Assembly (NCBI RefSeq): GCF_003386205.1
Contig: NZ_QRDY01000020.1
Span: 1 to 64,000 of the forward strand
Length of the DNA stretch: 64,000 bases
DNA from: Cohnella lupini
GTDB taxonomy: Bacteria > Bacillota > Bacilli > Paenibacillales > Paenibacillaceae
Reading direction: 5' to 3'
Positions within the stretch are counted from its first letter, which is position 1; each line of letters opens with the position of its first letter. Below are positions 17,781 to 26,649 of the stretch, in pieces. Under the pieces are notes generated by a model that searched no databases, was not told the DNA's origin, and worked only from the letters and a program-made list of their open reading frames with translations. Both the position numbers and the translations under genes were made by a program.

Positions 17781-18905
17781 TTAAGATTTCGACTCGCCGG
17801 AGGGCCGCCTTCCCTTGGCGATCCTGCCGAAGAGCACCCGAAGAAGCGGTGGAACGGCGAAGAAGATGAAAAAAGTGCGAAAGATCTGATAGCTGGTCAC
17901 GATGGAGACGTTCGCATTGATCTCGTGGGCGATGATGCCCATTTGATCCATGCCGCCCGGAGATAGGCTAAGCAAAGCCGTAGGTACGGATACCGAGTGT
18001 ATCTTGGTCATTAGATAGCTCAGCCCGCAGGCGCCGACGATAAGGATAACGCCGCTAATCAGGGCTAGCGTAACGATGCGGAGCTTGTTCGGCAACTTCT
18101 CCGGCTTGAGCAATAGCCCGACATAACATCCGATTACCAACTGGGCCGCGGCGATGAAGGTATCCGGCAACGAAGGACCGTGCACGCCCGACAGATGGAG
18201 CACGGCTGCTCCGATTAGCGGGGCTAGCAGAAAGGTCGTAGGGAAGCGTACCTTCTTGCCGAGCAGCGCTAAGCCCGTACATAAGAGCGCATAAGGCAGG
18301 ATGTCGGGGAGCAGGTCGCTCCAATTCGCGGAGTTCGCCGTAGCCAGCACCGATGCGGCCCCGTTGGAGGGAGAAGAATTTGCTCCCATCAAAGGGCTGA
18401 AAATAATAAGAGGCACGAAGACGACGATCATCATCAGCCTGGATACCTGCAGGAAAGCGACGACGGTCATGTCGATTCCCTTAGTCTCCTCGGCAAGCGA
18501 GACCATCTGGGTCAGTCCTCCCGGAATGCTGCCCGTCAACGACGTCGGAAAAGAGATGCCGGCCAACCTCGACAATCCGTAAGCGGTGAGCATGCATAGA
18601 AGCAAGAGGAGCAAAGTAAGCAGCACCATGGAGGGAAGCTGCCTCACGATCTCCTTAAGCGTATCGTTCGTGAACGACAGCCCGATGGCGTAACCGACGA
18701 CGATAAGTCCCGCATTCCGTAGGTAGCCGGGCCAATACAGCTGGACCGACTTTACGCTTCTCGAAACGATGCAAACTCCGAGCATTGGCCCGAGGAGCCA
18801 AGGAATAGGCATATGAACGAGAGTGAATAGGTAGCCCGATGCTAGCGCGATAAGCAAGGTTATGGCCATTTGCAAGCTTCGGTTGGACGTGGCGAGTAAA
18901 GGCAT
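17781..18905 (-). CDS. AbrB-like membrane protein (PF05145 family)
   Basis: A 374-residue polytopic membrane protein of about ten helices built as two internal repeats. It contains TGSIPGGLTQMVSLAEE in the first half and LLSLSPGGMDQMG in the second, the paired PGG motifs of this family. Database names for it (AbrB, or ammonia monooxygenase) are historical; the biochemical role is unsettled, possibly transport. Its ATG overlaps the stop of the metallo-hydrolase gene by one base. It is the last gene of the FabV operon. Confidence 0.8.
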   Translation of the reverse strand: MPLLATSNRSLQMAITLLIALASGYLFTLVHMPIPWLLGPMLGVCIVSRSVKSVQLYWPGYLRNAGLIVVGYAIGLSFTNDTLKEIVRQLPSMVLLTLLLLLLCMLTAYGLSRLAGISFPTSLTGSIPGGLTQMVSLAEETKGIDMTVVAFLQVSRLMMIVVFVPLIIFSPLMGANSSPSNGAASVLATANSANWSDLLPDILPYALLCTGLALLGKKVRFPTTFLLAPLIGAAVLHLSGVHGPSLPDTFIAAAQLVIGCYVGLLLKPEKLPNKLRIVTLALISGVILIVGACGLSYLMTKIHSVSVPTALLSLSPGGMDQMGIIAHEINANVSIVTSYQIFRTFFIFFAVPPLLRVLFGRIAKGRRPSGESKS

Positions 18906-19636
18906 TAGTTCGCTTGCGCGGCCAGTTCGGCAATACGATCGTTGACCCGGTCCTCGAACAGTCCGCCGTGGAAGCAGATGACCTTCTCGATATCGTATTG
19001 GGATAAACGGCCAAGGGAACGAAGCGCGAGATTCATGTCGGGAGTGAAGGGTGGGTTAGGTCCCATCAGCTTGCCTTCGTGAACGATCATCGCGTCTCCC
19101 GCGATCAAGGTTTTGCTGCGCGGGTGGTACAGGCAAATGTGACCGGGCGTATGGCCCGGGGTGTGAATCACGATCGTTCCCCCTGCGAAGGGTAAAGTCT
19201 CTCCATCGTTTAAGATGCGGTTGACGACAGGAGGCGTCGCATCGGAGTAGACGGACCGATACTGATCCGCGACGTCTGGAGACAGCTGCCCGAGCATCAT
19301 AGTCAATCTATCCTCGGGAACTTTAATTAAGGGGAGAAGCCCATCGATATAAGGCTTATCCGATTCATGCGCGTATACGTCGATTCCGTCGATATCCAGA
19401 AACGGAGGAAGGCTTCCGATATGATCGAAGTCTTGGTGGGTCAGAACGACGGCGTTCAGTTTTTCCGTAGAGAGACCGGCATTCCGAATAAGCTCCATTA
19501 ATTTGCCGTAGTTGCCGGGCGTTCCCGTATCTACCAATACGACTGACGTTTCATCGAAAAAGACGGTCGGATGATAGAACGCCGTTCCCGTTGCCGTGGG
19601 TAATTCCAACATTTCTATGCCGTTCGCGATTCTCAT
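18905..19636 (-). CDS. MBL-fold metallo-hydrolase
   Basis: A 243-residue soluble protein with the metallo-beta-lactamase fold. THQDFDHIG matches the HxHxDH class with Gln-Asp in the middle. HTPGHTPGHICLY, GDAMIV and a late FHGG supply the further metal ligands. It probably hydrolyses a thioester or lactone-like substrate. It lies 12 bp after fabV and touches the next gene, so the three are one operon. The pairing with an enoyl reductase hints at acyl-thioester chemistry, which is inference. Confidence 0.85.
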   Translation of the reverse strand: MRIANGIEMLELPTATGTAFYHPTVFFDETSVVLVDTGTPGNYGKLMELIRNAGLSTEKLNAVVLTHQDFDHIGSLPPFLDIDGIDVYAHESDKPYIDGLLPLIKVPEDRLTMMLGQLSPDVADQYRSVYSDATPPVVNRILNDGETLPFAGGTIVIHTPGHTPGHICLYHPRSKTLIAGDAMIVHEGKLMGPNPPFTPDMNLALRSLGRLSQYDIEKVICFHGGLFEDRVNDRIAELAAQAN

Positions 19637-19648
19637 TCCGTAGTCCTC

Positions 19649-20839
19649 CTAAATTAAATTGGGAATATTTACGTTCGGGTCAACGTCCACCTCGTAATCG
19701 ACGCCGTCGGTTTCGAATCCGAACAGCTGGAAAAATTCGCGACGGTAGCCTTCGAGGTCCGTCAGCCGATAGATGTCGTCCGTCGTTATAGCTGCCCAGA
19801 TCTTGGCGACCTCTTCTTGAACGTCGTCGCGCAATTCCCAATCGTCGATGCGGATGCGGCCCTCGGCGTCTAACGGAACACCGTCGGCGGAGTAGAGGCG
19901 ATCCGCGAATAGGCGGTACGTTTGCTCGATGCAGCCTTCGTGGATTCCTTTTTCTTTCATGACTTTATACAAGGCGGAGATGTATAACGGAACGACCGGT
20001 ATAGCAGAGCTCGATTGCGTGACGAGCGCTTTGCTTACCGTAACGTAAGCGCGTCCGCCGCGAGCGCCTAGCTGCTCGTTTAACCGATGGGCCGTTGCTT
20101 CCAGATGATCCTTGGCTTGCCCGATCGAACCTTCGCGATAGATCGCTTGAGTGATTTGCGAACCGATATAAGAATAGGCTATCGTAGTCGCATCGTCGGA
20201 AAGCACGCCGCCGTCTCGAAGAGCGTCGATCCACATCTGCCAATCGTCGCCGCCCATGACGTCGACCGTCTCGCGGATTTCATCCTCGGTCGCGGGCTCG
20301 ATCGTAATATCGGTGACCACTCCGTCGTGGAAGTTGACGGTTTTGTTCGTGTAAGGCTTGCCGATCGGCTTAAGCACGGAATTCGACGTCTCGCCCGTGC
20401 GGGGATTCGTGCGGCGAGGGGAGGCAACGCTATATACGACCAGATCGACTTGTCCTAGTTCTTTGCGAATAAGGTCGACCGCCTTCTGCTTAGTCTCGTC
20501 CGTGAAGGCATCGCCGGTTACGCTGTACGATTTCAGTCCGGCTTGCGCCGCCGCTTCTTCGAAGGCAGCCGAGTTGTACCATCCGGCGGATGCTGGCCGA
20601 CCTCCGCCGCGCTCGCCTTGCCGGTAGATGCCGACGGTATTGGCGCCTGCGCCGAATGCCGCTACGATTCGCGATGCCAATCCATAACCGGCGGAAGCGC
20701 CGATCACGAGCACGTTGCGCGGACCTTGGATAGCCGCGCGTTCCTTCACGTAGCCGATTTGTTCTTGTACTTGTTGGGCGCAGCCTTGCGGATGCGCGGT
20801 CGTGCAGATAAAACCGCGGGTTCTTGGTTTGATGATCAT
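19649..20839 (-). CDS. fabV: trans-2-enoyl-CoA/ACP reductase FabV
   Basis: A 396-residue NADH-dependent enoyl reductase of the FabV type, the normal length. The N-terminal MIIKPRTRGFICTTAHPQGC and LVIGASAGYGLASRI are characteristic, and the active-site Tyr-X8-Lys is YREGSIGQAK. FabV reduces the enoyl double bond in fatty-acid synthesis or CoA-linked chain elongation. Known FabV enzymes tolerate triclosan far better than FabI. It is the first gene of a three-gene operon with a metallo-hydrolase and a membrane protein. Confidence 0.93.
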   Translation of the reverse strand: MIIKPRTRGFICTTAHPQGCAQQVQEQIGYVKERAAIQGPRNVLVIGASAGYGLASRIVAAFGAGANTVGIYRQGERGGGRPASAGWYNSAAFEEAAAQAGLKSYSVTGDAFTDETKQKAVDLIRKELGQVDLVVYSVASPRRTNPRTGETSNSVLKPIGKPYTNKTVNFHDGVVTDITIEPATEDEIRETVDVMGGDDWQMWIDALRDGGVLSDDATTIAYSYIGSQITQAIYREGSIGQAKDHLEATAHRLNEQLGARGGRAYVTVSKALVTQSSSAIPVVPLYISALYKVMKEKGIHEGCIEQTYRLFADRLYSADGVPLDAEGRIRIDDWELRDDVQEEVAKIWAAITTDDIYRLTDLEGYRREFFQLFGFETDGVDYEVDVDPNVNIPNLI

Positions 20840-21093
20840 GGTTAAACGAAATCCCTTCTTAGCACGATTGCTGTATTCTGCGTCCGACTGCGGACAATAT
20901 TACTATTCTAACGATTTTTTCGGTAAAACGGAAATTCTAGATACCGGTATTGCTTTATCGGAGAATTATCAGTCGACGGAGGGATTCTTTTATAAACGGC
21001 GTATTTTAGGGCATACTATTAAGAGAGTTAATAGAGTTAGAGAGAAACGGGCTCTTATATATTGCCATGTGAAAGGTAAAGGTAATCAACTAT

Positions 21094-21702
21094 ATGAACA
21101 TTGGTCATCAACAGTCGGATGCCGCGCGCGCGGTACGCTCTAACGCGTTGGGCCGCACCAAGGGGAGACGGTTAACCCTATTAGCTTTGGTCGTGCTTAT
21201 CGTCGGCGTATTGGCGAATGCGAGCGCGGTTGGGCGTTTGGTGCCAATAGGATGGTTTCGCGAGGTTCCCGCGGTCGAACGACTGAATCCCGTCGTAGCG
21301 GAAAATAAAGATAAGTTGATCGCGTTAAGCGAGAAGATCGGCATAGCTATCGTCGTGACCGACGAATTCCGCAGCTCCGCCGAGCAGGATGCCTTGTATC
21401 GTAAAGGCAGAGGAGCCGAAGGGGCTATCGTGACCCAAGTGAAAGGCGGGGAGTCATACCACAACTATGGTCTTGCCATCGATTTCGCGTTGGGCGTATC
21501 CGGCGGTAAAGTGATCTGGGACTTGGAATACGACGGGAATCGAAACGGCAAATCGGACTGGATGGAAGTCGTCGCCATTGCCAAGAAACTAGGGTTCTCC
21601 TGGGGCGGGGATTGGGCTGGTTTTCCCGATTATCCCCATCTGCAGATGGATTTCGGTTATTCCATCGCCCAATTGCAGCGGGGGTGGAGGCCGCCGGTTT
21701 AG
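21094..21702 (+). CDS. M15-family peptidase (CwlK/VanY-like), membrane-anchored
   Basis: A 202-residue cell-wall peptidase. A single N-terminal anchor (about residues 28-46) is followed by an M15 domain. FRSSAEQDALYRKG, then SYHNYGLAIDFAL with zinc His and Asp, and YPHLQMDFG with the last zinc His are the metal site. The family cleaves L-Ala-D-Glu (CwlK) or D-Ala-D-Ala/Lac (VanY) bonds; the layout resembles CwlK more. The ribosome-binding site is weak and the gene stands alone. The 250 bp upstream show nothing I can name. Confidence 0.88.
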   Translation: MNIGHQQSDAARAVRSNALGRTKGRRLTLLALVVLIVGVLANASAVGRLVPIGWFREVPAVERLNPVVAENKDKLIALSEKIGIAIVVTDEFRSSAEQDALYRKGRGAEGAIVTQVKGGESYHNYGLAIDFALGVSGGKVIWDLEYDGNRNGKSDWMEVVAIAKKLGFSWGGDWAGFPDYPHLQMDFGYSIAQLQRGWRPPV

Positions 21703-21723
21703 CTGACCGATATTATCTGACCC

Positions 21724-21780
21724 AAACAAACAAACAAGCTCTCGGCGATAATCAATATTCGCCGGGAGCTTGTTTGTTTG
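21724..21780. terminator. bidirectional terminator
   Basis: CAAACAAACAAGCTC pairs with GAGCTTGTTTGTTTG around an inner paired segment. It lies between the convergent genes ending at 21702 and 21792. Confidence 0.85.
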
Positions 21781-21791
21781 TATCAATTCTT

Positions 21792-22844
21792 CTAATATTT
21801 GCGATTATCGACTTCCTTGGCCGCCATCTCTTCGGTGAATACACTCTCCGGCGGGGCAATCCGCTTAGGAAGCGTGCGGCCCTGAATGATCTCCTTCGCC
21901 GCTTGCATGATCATGGGTCCAAGCAGCGGATTGCATTCGATGACGCAATTGATTTTCCCCTCAACCATCATTTCGAACGCTTGACGCGTGCCGTCTACCG
22001 AGATAATCACGATATCTTTCCCGGGCTTTAGGCCTGCTTCTTCGATTGCTTCAATGGCACCTAACGCCATATCGTCGTTGTGAGAGAATAGAACATGGGG
22101 AGGTTCCTTCTCCTGCTCGAGGAATGACTTCATGATCTCTTTCCCTTTTTCCTTGGTGAAGTCCGCCGGTTCGCTGCGCACGATGGTCAAATCCTCGCGG
22201 GATTTAATCGTATCGCGAAAACCCTGTCCACGGTCGATGGAAGGAGAAGAACCTACCGTGCCGGCGAGCTCGACGATTCGCACGACTCCCGGATGATCTC
22301 TCATCTTGTCTAACAAGTATTTGCCCGCCTTGACGCCTTCATCGTAGAAGTCCGAGCCGATAAACGTTACATAAAGCGAGGAATCCTTCACATCAACGGC
22401 ACGGTCGCTAAGAATAACGGGAATTCCGGCTTGTTTGGCTTCCTTGAGAATGGGCTCCCAGCCCGATTGGATGACGGGTGCGAATGCAATGACGTCGACC
22501 TTGTTGCGAATGAACGAACGAATCGCTTCGAACTGCTTCTCTTGAGATTGTTCCGCGTTGTCCATCATCAAGGTCATGCCCGCCTCCGTAGCCGCGTCTT
22601 GGATCGATTTCGTATTCGCCAACCGCCAATCGCTCTCCGATCCCAACTGCGAGAATCCCAGTACGATCGGTCGGCCCAACGCGCCGATTTCGTCGGAAAG
22701 AGCCGTCTTGCTCGGTTGGGGAGACGCCGTGACCTTCTCCGAGGAAGGCCCGGTTTCGTCATTCCCTTCCGGCTTGCAACCGCTTACTATAATAACGAAT
22801 AATAGCAATAGGAATCCGAGGGCCTTCGATCGGAGTATTCTCAT
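21792..22844 (-). CDS. second sugar-binding lipoprotein of the YtfQ-like importer
   Basis: A 350-residue periplasmic-binding-protein-type lipoprotein with its Cys at 23 (IVSGC). The segments GFSQLGSESDWRLANTKSIQ, HNDDMALGAI and VIECNPLLGP place it with galactofuranose-type YtfQ rather than ribose RbsB. It is a clear paralogue of the protein at 26650-27711. It is the last gene of the importer operon, 158 bp after the permease and behind a hairpin. It may widen substrate range or serve as a sensor. The ATG follows AGGAAATCTAC. Confidence 0.88.
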   Translation of the reverse strand: MRILRSKALGFLLLLFVIIVSGCKPEGNDETGPSSEKVTASPQPSKTALSDEIGALGRPIVLGFSQLGSESDWRLANTKSIQDAATEAGMTLMMDNAEQSQEKQFEAIRSFIRNKVDVIAFAPVIQSGWEPILKEAKQAGIPVILSDRAVDVKDSSLYVTFIGSDFYDEGVKAGKYLLDKMRDHPGVVRIVELAGTVGSSPSIDRGQGFRDTIKSREDLTIVRSEPADFTKEKGKEIMKSFLEQEKEPPHVLFSHNDDMALGAIEAIEEAGLKPGKDIVIISVDGTRQAFEMMVEGKINCVIECNPLLGPMIMQAAKEIIQGRTLPKRIAPPESVFTEEMAAKEVDNRKY

Positions 22845-22927
22845 GTAGATTTCCTGCCTCCATTATCAGTTACGTCTACGTTCGACTCTCCTATTATAAA
22901 GCTAGGTTTTCGAATATCCAACAGCCT

Positions 22928-22958
22928 GAGGCTCCTCAGTCCATGATTCGGGAGCCTC
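22928..22958 (-). promoter_or_regulatory. intra-operon hairpin
   Basis: GAGGCTCC (22928-22935) pairs with GGAGCCTC (22951-22958) in the gap between the YjfF-like permease and the second binding protein. No T-run follows on the minus strand, so it is more likely an mRNA stability element than a terminator. Confidence 0.5.
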
Positions 22959-23002
22959 CGGTCGTCACTTGTTCACTAGATAGCTGGACGGTCGCCTGAC
23001 GG

Positions 23003-23968
23003 TCAGGATCGGATTGTTTTGCGTCTGGAACTGAACAAGCGTTGAAGAAGAATGAAGAAGAACAAGAGCAGGCCGATCACGATTTTGGTCCACCAGGAGC
23101 TAAGCGTCCCTTCGAAGCTGATGATCGTTTGGATGACTCCTTGAATCAGCACGCCGAAGAACGTCCCGATGACGAAGCCGACGCCACCGGTCAGAAGAGT
23201 ACCGCCGATCACGACGGCGGCGATCGTGTCGAGCTCCATCCCCACGGCATGCAAGCCGTACCCCGACAGCATGTAGAAGGTGAACACGACTCCGGCCAGC
23301 GCCGAGCAGAATCCGCTAAGCGTATAGACGAGAATCTGAGTGCGGGCAACCGGCAGTCCCATTAAGAGCGCGGATTGCTCGCTCCCGCCGATCGCATACA
23401 CGCTGCGACCGAAACGGGTGTAATGGGCCAAATACAAGGCAATAGCCACGACGGCCAAGGCAATGAGTACGCTGATCGATACGCTTGCATTTCCGGGCAA
23501 TGGGATTTTCGTCTGAGCTACCTTCGTGTAGAACGCATCGTCGATCGTAATCGTATTGATGCTAATGACGTAACACAGGCCTCTAGCCAAGAACATGCCC
23601 GCGAGCGTTACGATGAACGGCTGGACTTTGAAATAATGGATAATCGCCCCCATGATCCAGCCGAAGAATGCTCCCGTCGCAAGCACGAGCGGAATGACCA
23701 CGAATGGCGGCCATCCTTGATTCTGAACGAGACTAGCCGAGATCATCGTCGTCAGCGCGATGACGGAGCCCACCGATAGATCGATGCCACCGGAAACGAT
23801 AACGAAGGTCATGCCGACCGCGGTGATGAGCAGGAACGAATTATCGATCAATAAGTTCAGGAACACCTGGGAAGAGAAAAATCCGGTGTACCTAAAGGAG
23901 CCGGCGGCGAATATGAGCACGAACAGTCCGAACGTCACCAATATGGGCAAATATTTACGGTTATACAT
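23003..23968 (-). CDS. sugar ABC transporter permease (YjfF-like)
   Basis: A 321-residue BPD_transp_2 permease with eight to ten helices. The SGGIDLSVGSVIAL and VVIGGTLLTGG signatures belong to ribose/galactofuranose permeases. Its start overlaps the end of the previous permease gene by 8 bp and follows AGAGAGGTG. It forms the membrane channel with that partner. Confidence 0.9.
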   Translation of the reverse strand: MYNRKYLPILVTFGLFVLIFAAGSFRYTGFFSSQVFLNLLIDNSFLLITAVGMTFVIVSGGIDLSVGSVIALTTMISASLVQNQGWPPFVVIPLVLATGAFFGWIMGAIIHYFKVQPFIVTLAGMFLARGLCYVISINTITIDDAFYTKVAQTKIPLPGNASVSISVLIALAVVAIALYLAHYTRFGRSVYAIGGSEQSALLMGLPVARTQILVYTLSGFCSALAGVVFTFYMLSGYGLHAVGMELDTIAAVVIGGTLLTGGVGFVIGTFFGVLIQGVIQTIISFEGTLSSWWTKIVIGLLLFFFILLQRLFSSRRKTIRS

Positions 23969-24998
23969 GACGAGACACCTCTCTTTCAGCCGGATATCTG
24001 CGCGTCTTCCAACGCTGGACGACTTTCTTGCGAAATACTTCCGACTGAATCAGGCAGACGGTAAGCACGACGAATGCCTTGACGACCAGCGTGATTTCCG
24101 GGGGAACACCGATCATATAGATCGTCGTCGTTAAGGTTTGGATGATCAGCGCGCCGATTACCGTGCCCGTCAGGTAGAAGCGTCCTCCGTTCAATGACGT
24201 TCCTCCGATGACGACCGCCAGAATCGCGTCAAGCTCGTACCATAAGCCGGCGTTATTGCCGTCTGCGCTCGCAACGTTGGAGCTCAAGATCAGCCCGGCT
24301 ATTCCTGCGCACAATCCGCAGAACATGTATACCGTTATGATGATCAGGCGAGAGCGAATGCCGATGAGCCGGCTAGCCTGCGGATTGCAGCCCACCGATT
24401 CTATGAACAGGCCGAGCGCCGTCTTGCGCGTCAATAGGGAAACGATGAGATAAATGGCGGCCACGATGAAAATGGAGAAAGGCAGCGCGGCTAGCGCACC
24501 GTTCCCGATATAGTTGTAGGTATCGCTTGTGACCGTAATGATCTGTCCGCTCGTGATCAACTGGGCGATGCCCCGACCCGCAACCATGAGAATAAGCGTA
24601 GCGATGATCGGCTGAATGCCCGTGGTGGCGACGAGGAATCCATTCCACGCTCCGAGGAAGAACGAAAGTCCGACCGTCAAGCCAACCGCCGACAATACGA
24701 GGCTCAAAGCGTTCTGGTCGGTTCCCCGGCTGATGGTCAGACAGGCTAATGCCCCGGCAATCGCGACGATGGACCCGACGGACAGGTCGATGCCCTTGGT
24801 CGCGATGACAAGCGTCATCCCGATCGCCACGAGAACGAGCGGAGCCCCGAAGTTCAAGATGTCGATAAGGCTACCGTACATATGCCCGTTCCGCATGACG
24901 ATATTAAAGAAGTCCGGAGAATAGAAAAGGTTAAACAATAACAATGCTGCCAGGATGGCGAGCGGCCAAAATAAGTGATGCCTGAACATTCGATTCAT
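23961..24998 (-). CDS. sugar ABC transporter permease (YtfT-like)
   Basis: A 345-residue BPD_transp_2 permease. TKGIDLSVGSIVAI and VVIGGTSLNGGRF mark it as the partner of the YjfF-like subunit. It starts 3 bp after the ATPase gene, with GGAGG overlapping that gene's end. Importers with two different permeases and a YtfQ-like binding protein match the E. coli galactofuranose system in layout. Confidence 0.9.
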   Translation of the reverse strand: MNRMFRHHLFWPLAILAALLLFNLFYSPDFFNIVMRNGHMYGSLIDILNFGAPLVLVAIGMTLVIATKGIDLSVGSIVAIAGALACLTISRGTDQNALSLVLSAVGLTVGLSFFLGAWNGFLVATTGIQPIIATLILMVAGRGIAQLITSGQIITVTSDTYNYIGNGALAALPFSIFIVAAIYLIVSLLTRKTALGLFIESVGCNPQASRLIGIRSRLIIITVYMFCGLCAGIAGLILSSNVASADGNNAGLWYELDAILAVVIGGTSLNGGRFYLTGTVIGALIIQTLTTTIYMIGVPPEITLVVKAFVVLTVCLIQSEVFRKKVVQRWKTRRYPAEREVSRHV

Positions 24999-25001
24999 CT
25001 C

Positions 25002-26510
25002 TCAACCTCCCGCAATCGCCTGCATGACGTTGTGCTGGTTAATTTCTTGATCCGCGATTTCCTTGACGATGCGGCGGTCCCTCAGTACGGCGATCCGGTC
25101 GCTAACGCGGAGAACCTCTTCGAGCTCCGACGAGACGAACAGTACGGCCATTCCTTCCTCTGATAAGGACATGACCAGCTTTTGGATTTCGGCTTTGGTC
25201 CCGACATCGATACCCCGCGTCGGTTCGTCGAGAATGAGCAGTTGGGGCTGCGTTAGCAACCACCGAGCAAGGATGACCTTTTGTTGGTTGCCTCCGCTAA
25301 GGTTGCGGACGAGCTGCTCCGGGTTCGACGGGTTAATGTTCAGCAGCTTGATGTATTCAAGGGCAAGCTCATCCTGCCGCTTGCGGGATATCGTCTTGAA
25401 CCAACCCCGCCTGGCTTGAATCGCCAGGATCATGTTCTCTCGTACTGTCAAATCTCCGACGATGCCTTCGGTTTTGCGGTTCTCGGAGCAGAAAGCAATC
25501 CCTTTCTCCAGCGCTTGGCGCGGGGAGGCGGCTGTGCCCCCCGCTATCGGCAGCTCCAGCTTACCTTGATCGGGGCGATCCGCCCCGAAGAAGAGGCGGG
25601 CGACCTCCGTGCGGCCCGAACCGAGAAGTCCTGCCAAGCCTACGACCTCGCCCTGCCGAATCGCCAAATCGAACGGTTCGATGACGCCCTTGCGTCCGAG
25701 TCCGCTCGCTTGAGCGATGATTCCGGCCTGAGGCGAGACGTTGTCCGCCCCCTTCGGAATACGCTCGAGCATCTGCAACTCCCTGCCTATCATTTTGCTG
25801 ACTAGCTCTATACGGGGTAATTCGTCCGCCATGTATTCCCCGACAAATTCCCCGTTGCGGAGAATGGTTATTCGATCTGAAATTTCGTAGACTTGGTCCA
25901 AGAAGTGCGTAACGAACAAGATCGCGAGTCCCTCTCTTTGTAGCTTCCTCATAATGAGAAAAAGCTGTTCGACTTCGCCGCGATCCAAGCTGGATGTCGG
26001 TTCATCCAGGATAAGCACCTTCGCGGACACGTTTAATGATCGGGCTATGGCTACGAGTTGCTGCACGGCAACGGAATAATTCTCTAACGGAAGTTTCACG
26101 TCGATGTTCAACTGAAGTCGATCCCGAAGAAGCGTTTCAGCCTTCCGGTTCATTTCCTTCCAATTAATTCGCCCGAAAATAAGCGGCTCGCTCCCGATGA
26201 AGATGTTCTCCGCAACCGTCAAATTGGGGCATAGGTTCACTTCTTGATACACGGTGCTGATTCCGATCGATTGGGCTTCCAAAGGGCTGCGCACGACAAG
26301 AGGCTTTCCTTCGAGCGTAATGCTGCCTTCGTCCGTGGAATAGACTCCGGTCAATACTTTAATCAACGTGGATTTACCCGCTCCGTTCTCCCCCATAAGG
26401 GCGTGTACTTCCCCGGGAAACAGACGAAAACGGACGTCCGACAAAACTTTGACGCCCGGGAAGCGCTTATGGATTCCCGACATTTGCAAGATCGGTTGGT
26501 CTTGATTCAT
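25002..26510 (-). CDS. sugar ABC transporter ATP-binding protein (YtfR-like)
   Basis: A 502-residue double-domain ATPase. The first domain has Walker A GENGAGKST, then the signature and LILDEPTSSLD. The second has the degenerate P-loop GLLGSGRTE, the signature LSGGNQQKV and LILDEPTRGID. This is the usual RbsA/YtfR architecture. It energises the two downstream permeases and lies 139 bp after the first binding-protein gene. Confidence 0.92.
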   Translation of the reverse strand: MNQDQPILQMSGIHKRFPGVKVLSDVRFRLFPGEVHALMGENGAGKSTLIKVLTGVYSTDEGSITLEGKPLVVRSPLEAQSIGISTVYQEVNLCPNLTVAENIFIGSEPLIFGRINWKEMNRKAETLLRDRLQLNIDVKLPLENYSVAVQQLVAIARSLNVSAKVLILDEPTSSLDRGEVEQLFLIMRKLQREGLAILFVTHFLDQVYEISDRITILRNGEFVGEYMADELPRIELVSKMIGRELQMLERIPKGADNVSPQAGIIAQASGLGRKGVIEPFDLAIRQGEVVGLAGLLGSGRTEVARLFFGADRPDQGKLELPIAGGTAASPRQALEKGIAFCSENRKTEGIVGDLTVRENMILAIQARRGWFKTISRKRQDELALEYIKLLNINPSNPEQLVRNLSGGNQQKVILARWLLTQPQLLILDEPTRGIDVGTKAEIQKLVMSLSEEGMAVLFVSSELEEVLRVSDRIAVLRDRRIVKEIADQEINQHNVMQAIAGG

Positions 26511-26579
26511 ATTTTGCTCTCCCTTACGAGTAATAGGGCTTCACCGTGAAGTTTTTACTTTCCGATCATCGAGGAAAAG

Positions 26580-26618
26580 CCACTCCGTCGGCGCGAATCG
26601 AATGGCTGAACGGAGTGG
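26580..26618 (-). promoter_or_regulatory. intra-operon hairpin / partial terminator
   Basis: CCACTCCGT (26580-26588) pairs with ACGGAGTGG (26610-26618). On the minus strand it is followed by GCTTTTCC. It lies between the first binding-protein gene and the ATPase gene, and probably lets only part of transcription continue. Confidence 0.65.
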
Positions 26619-26649
26619 CCCGGTTCTATCGGATGATGGGTTGGAGCTC

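Noticed and set aside
20802-21143. 113-codon frame between fabV and the M15 peptidase gene
   Set aside because: Overlaps the fabV start region and the peptidase gene, has no ribosome-binding site and no recognisable composition.
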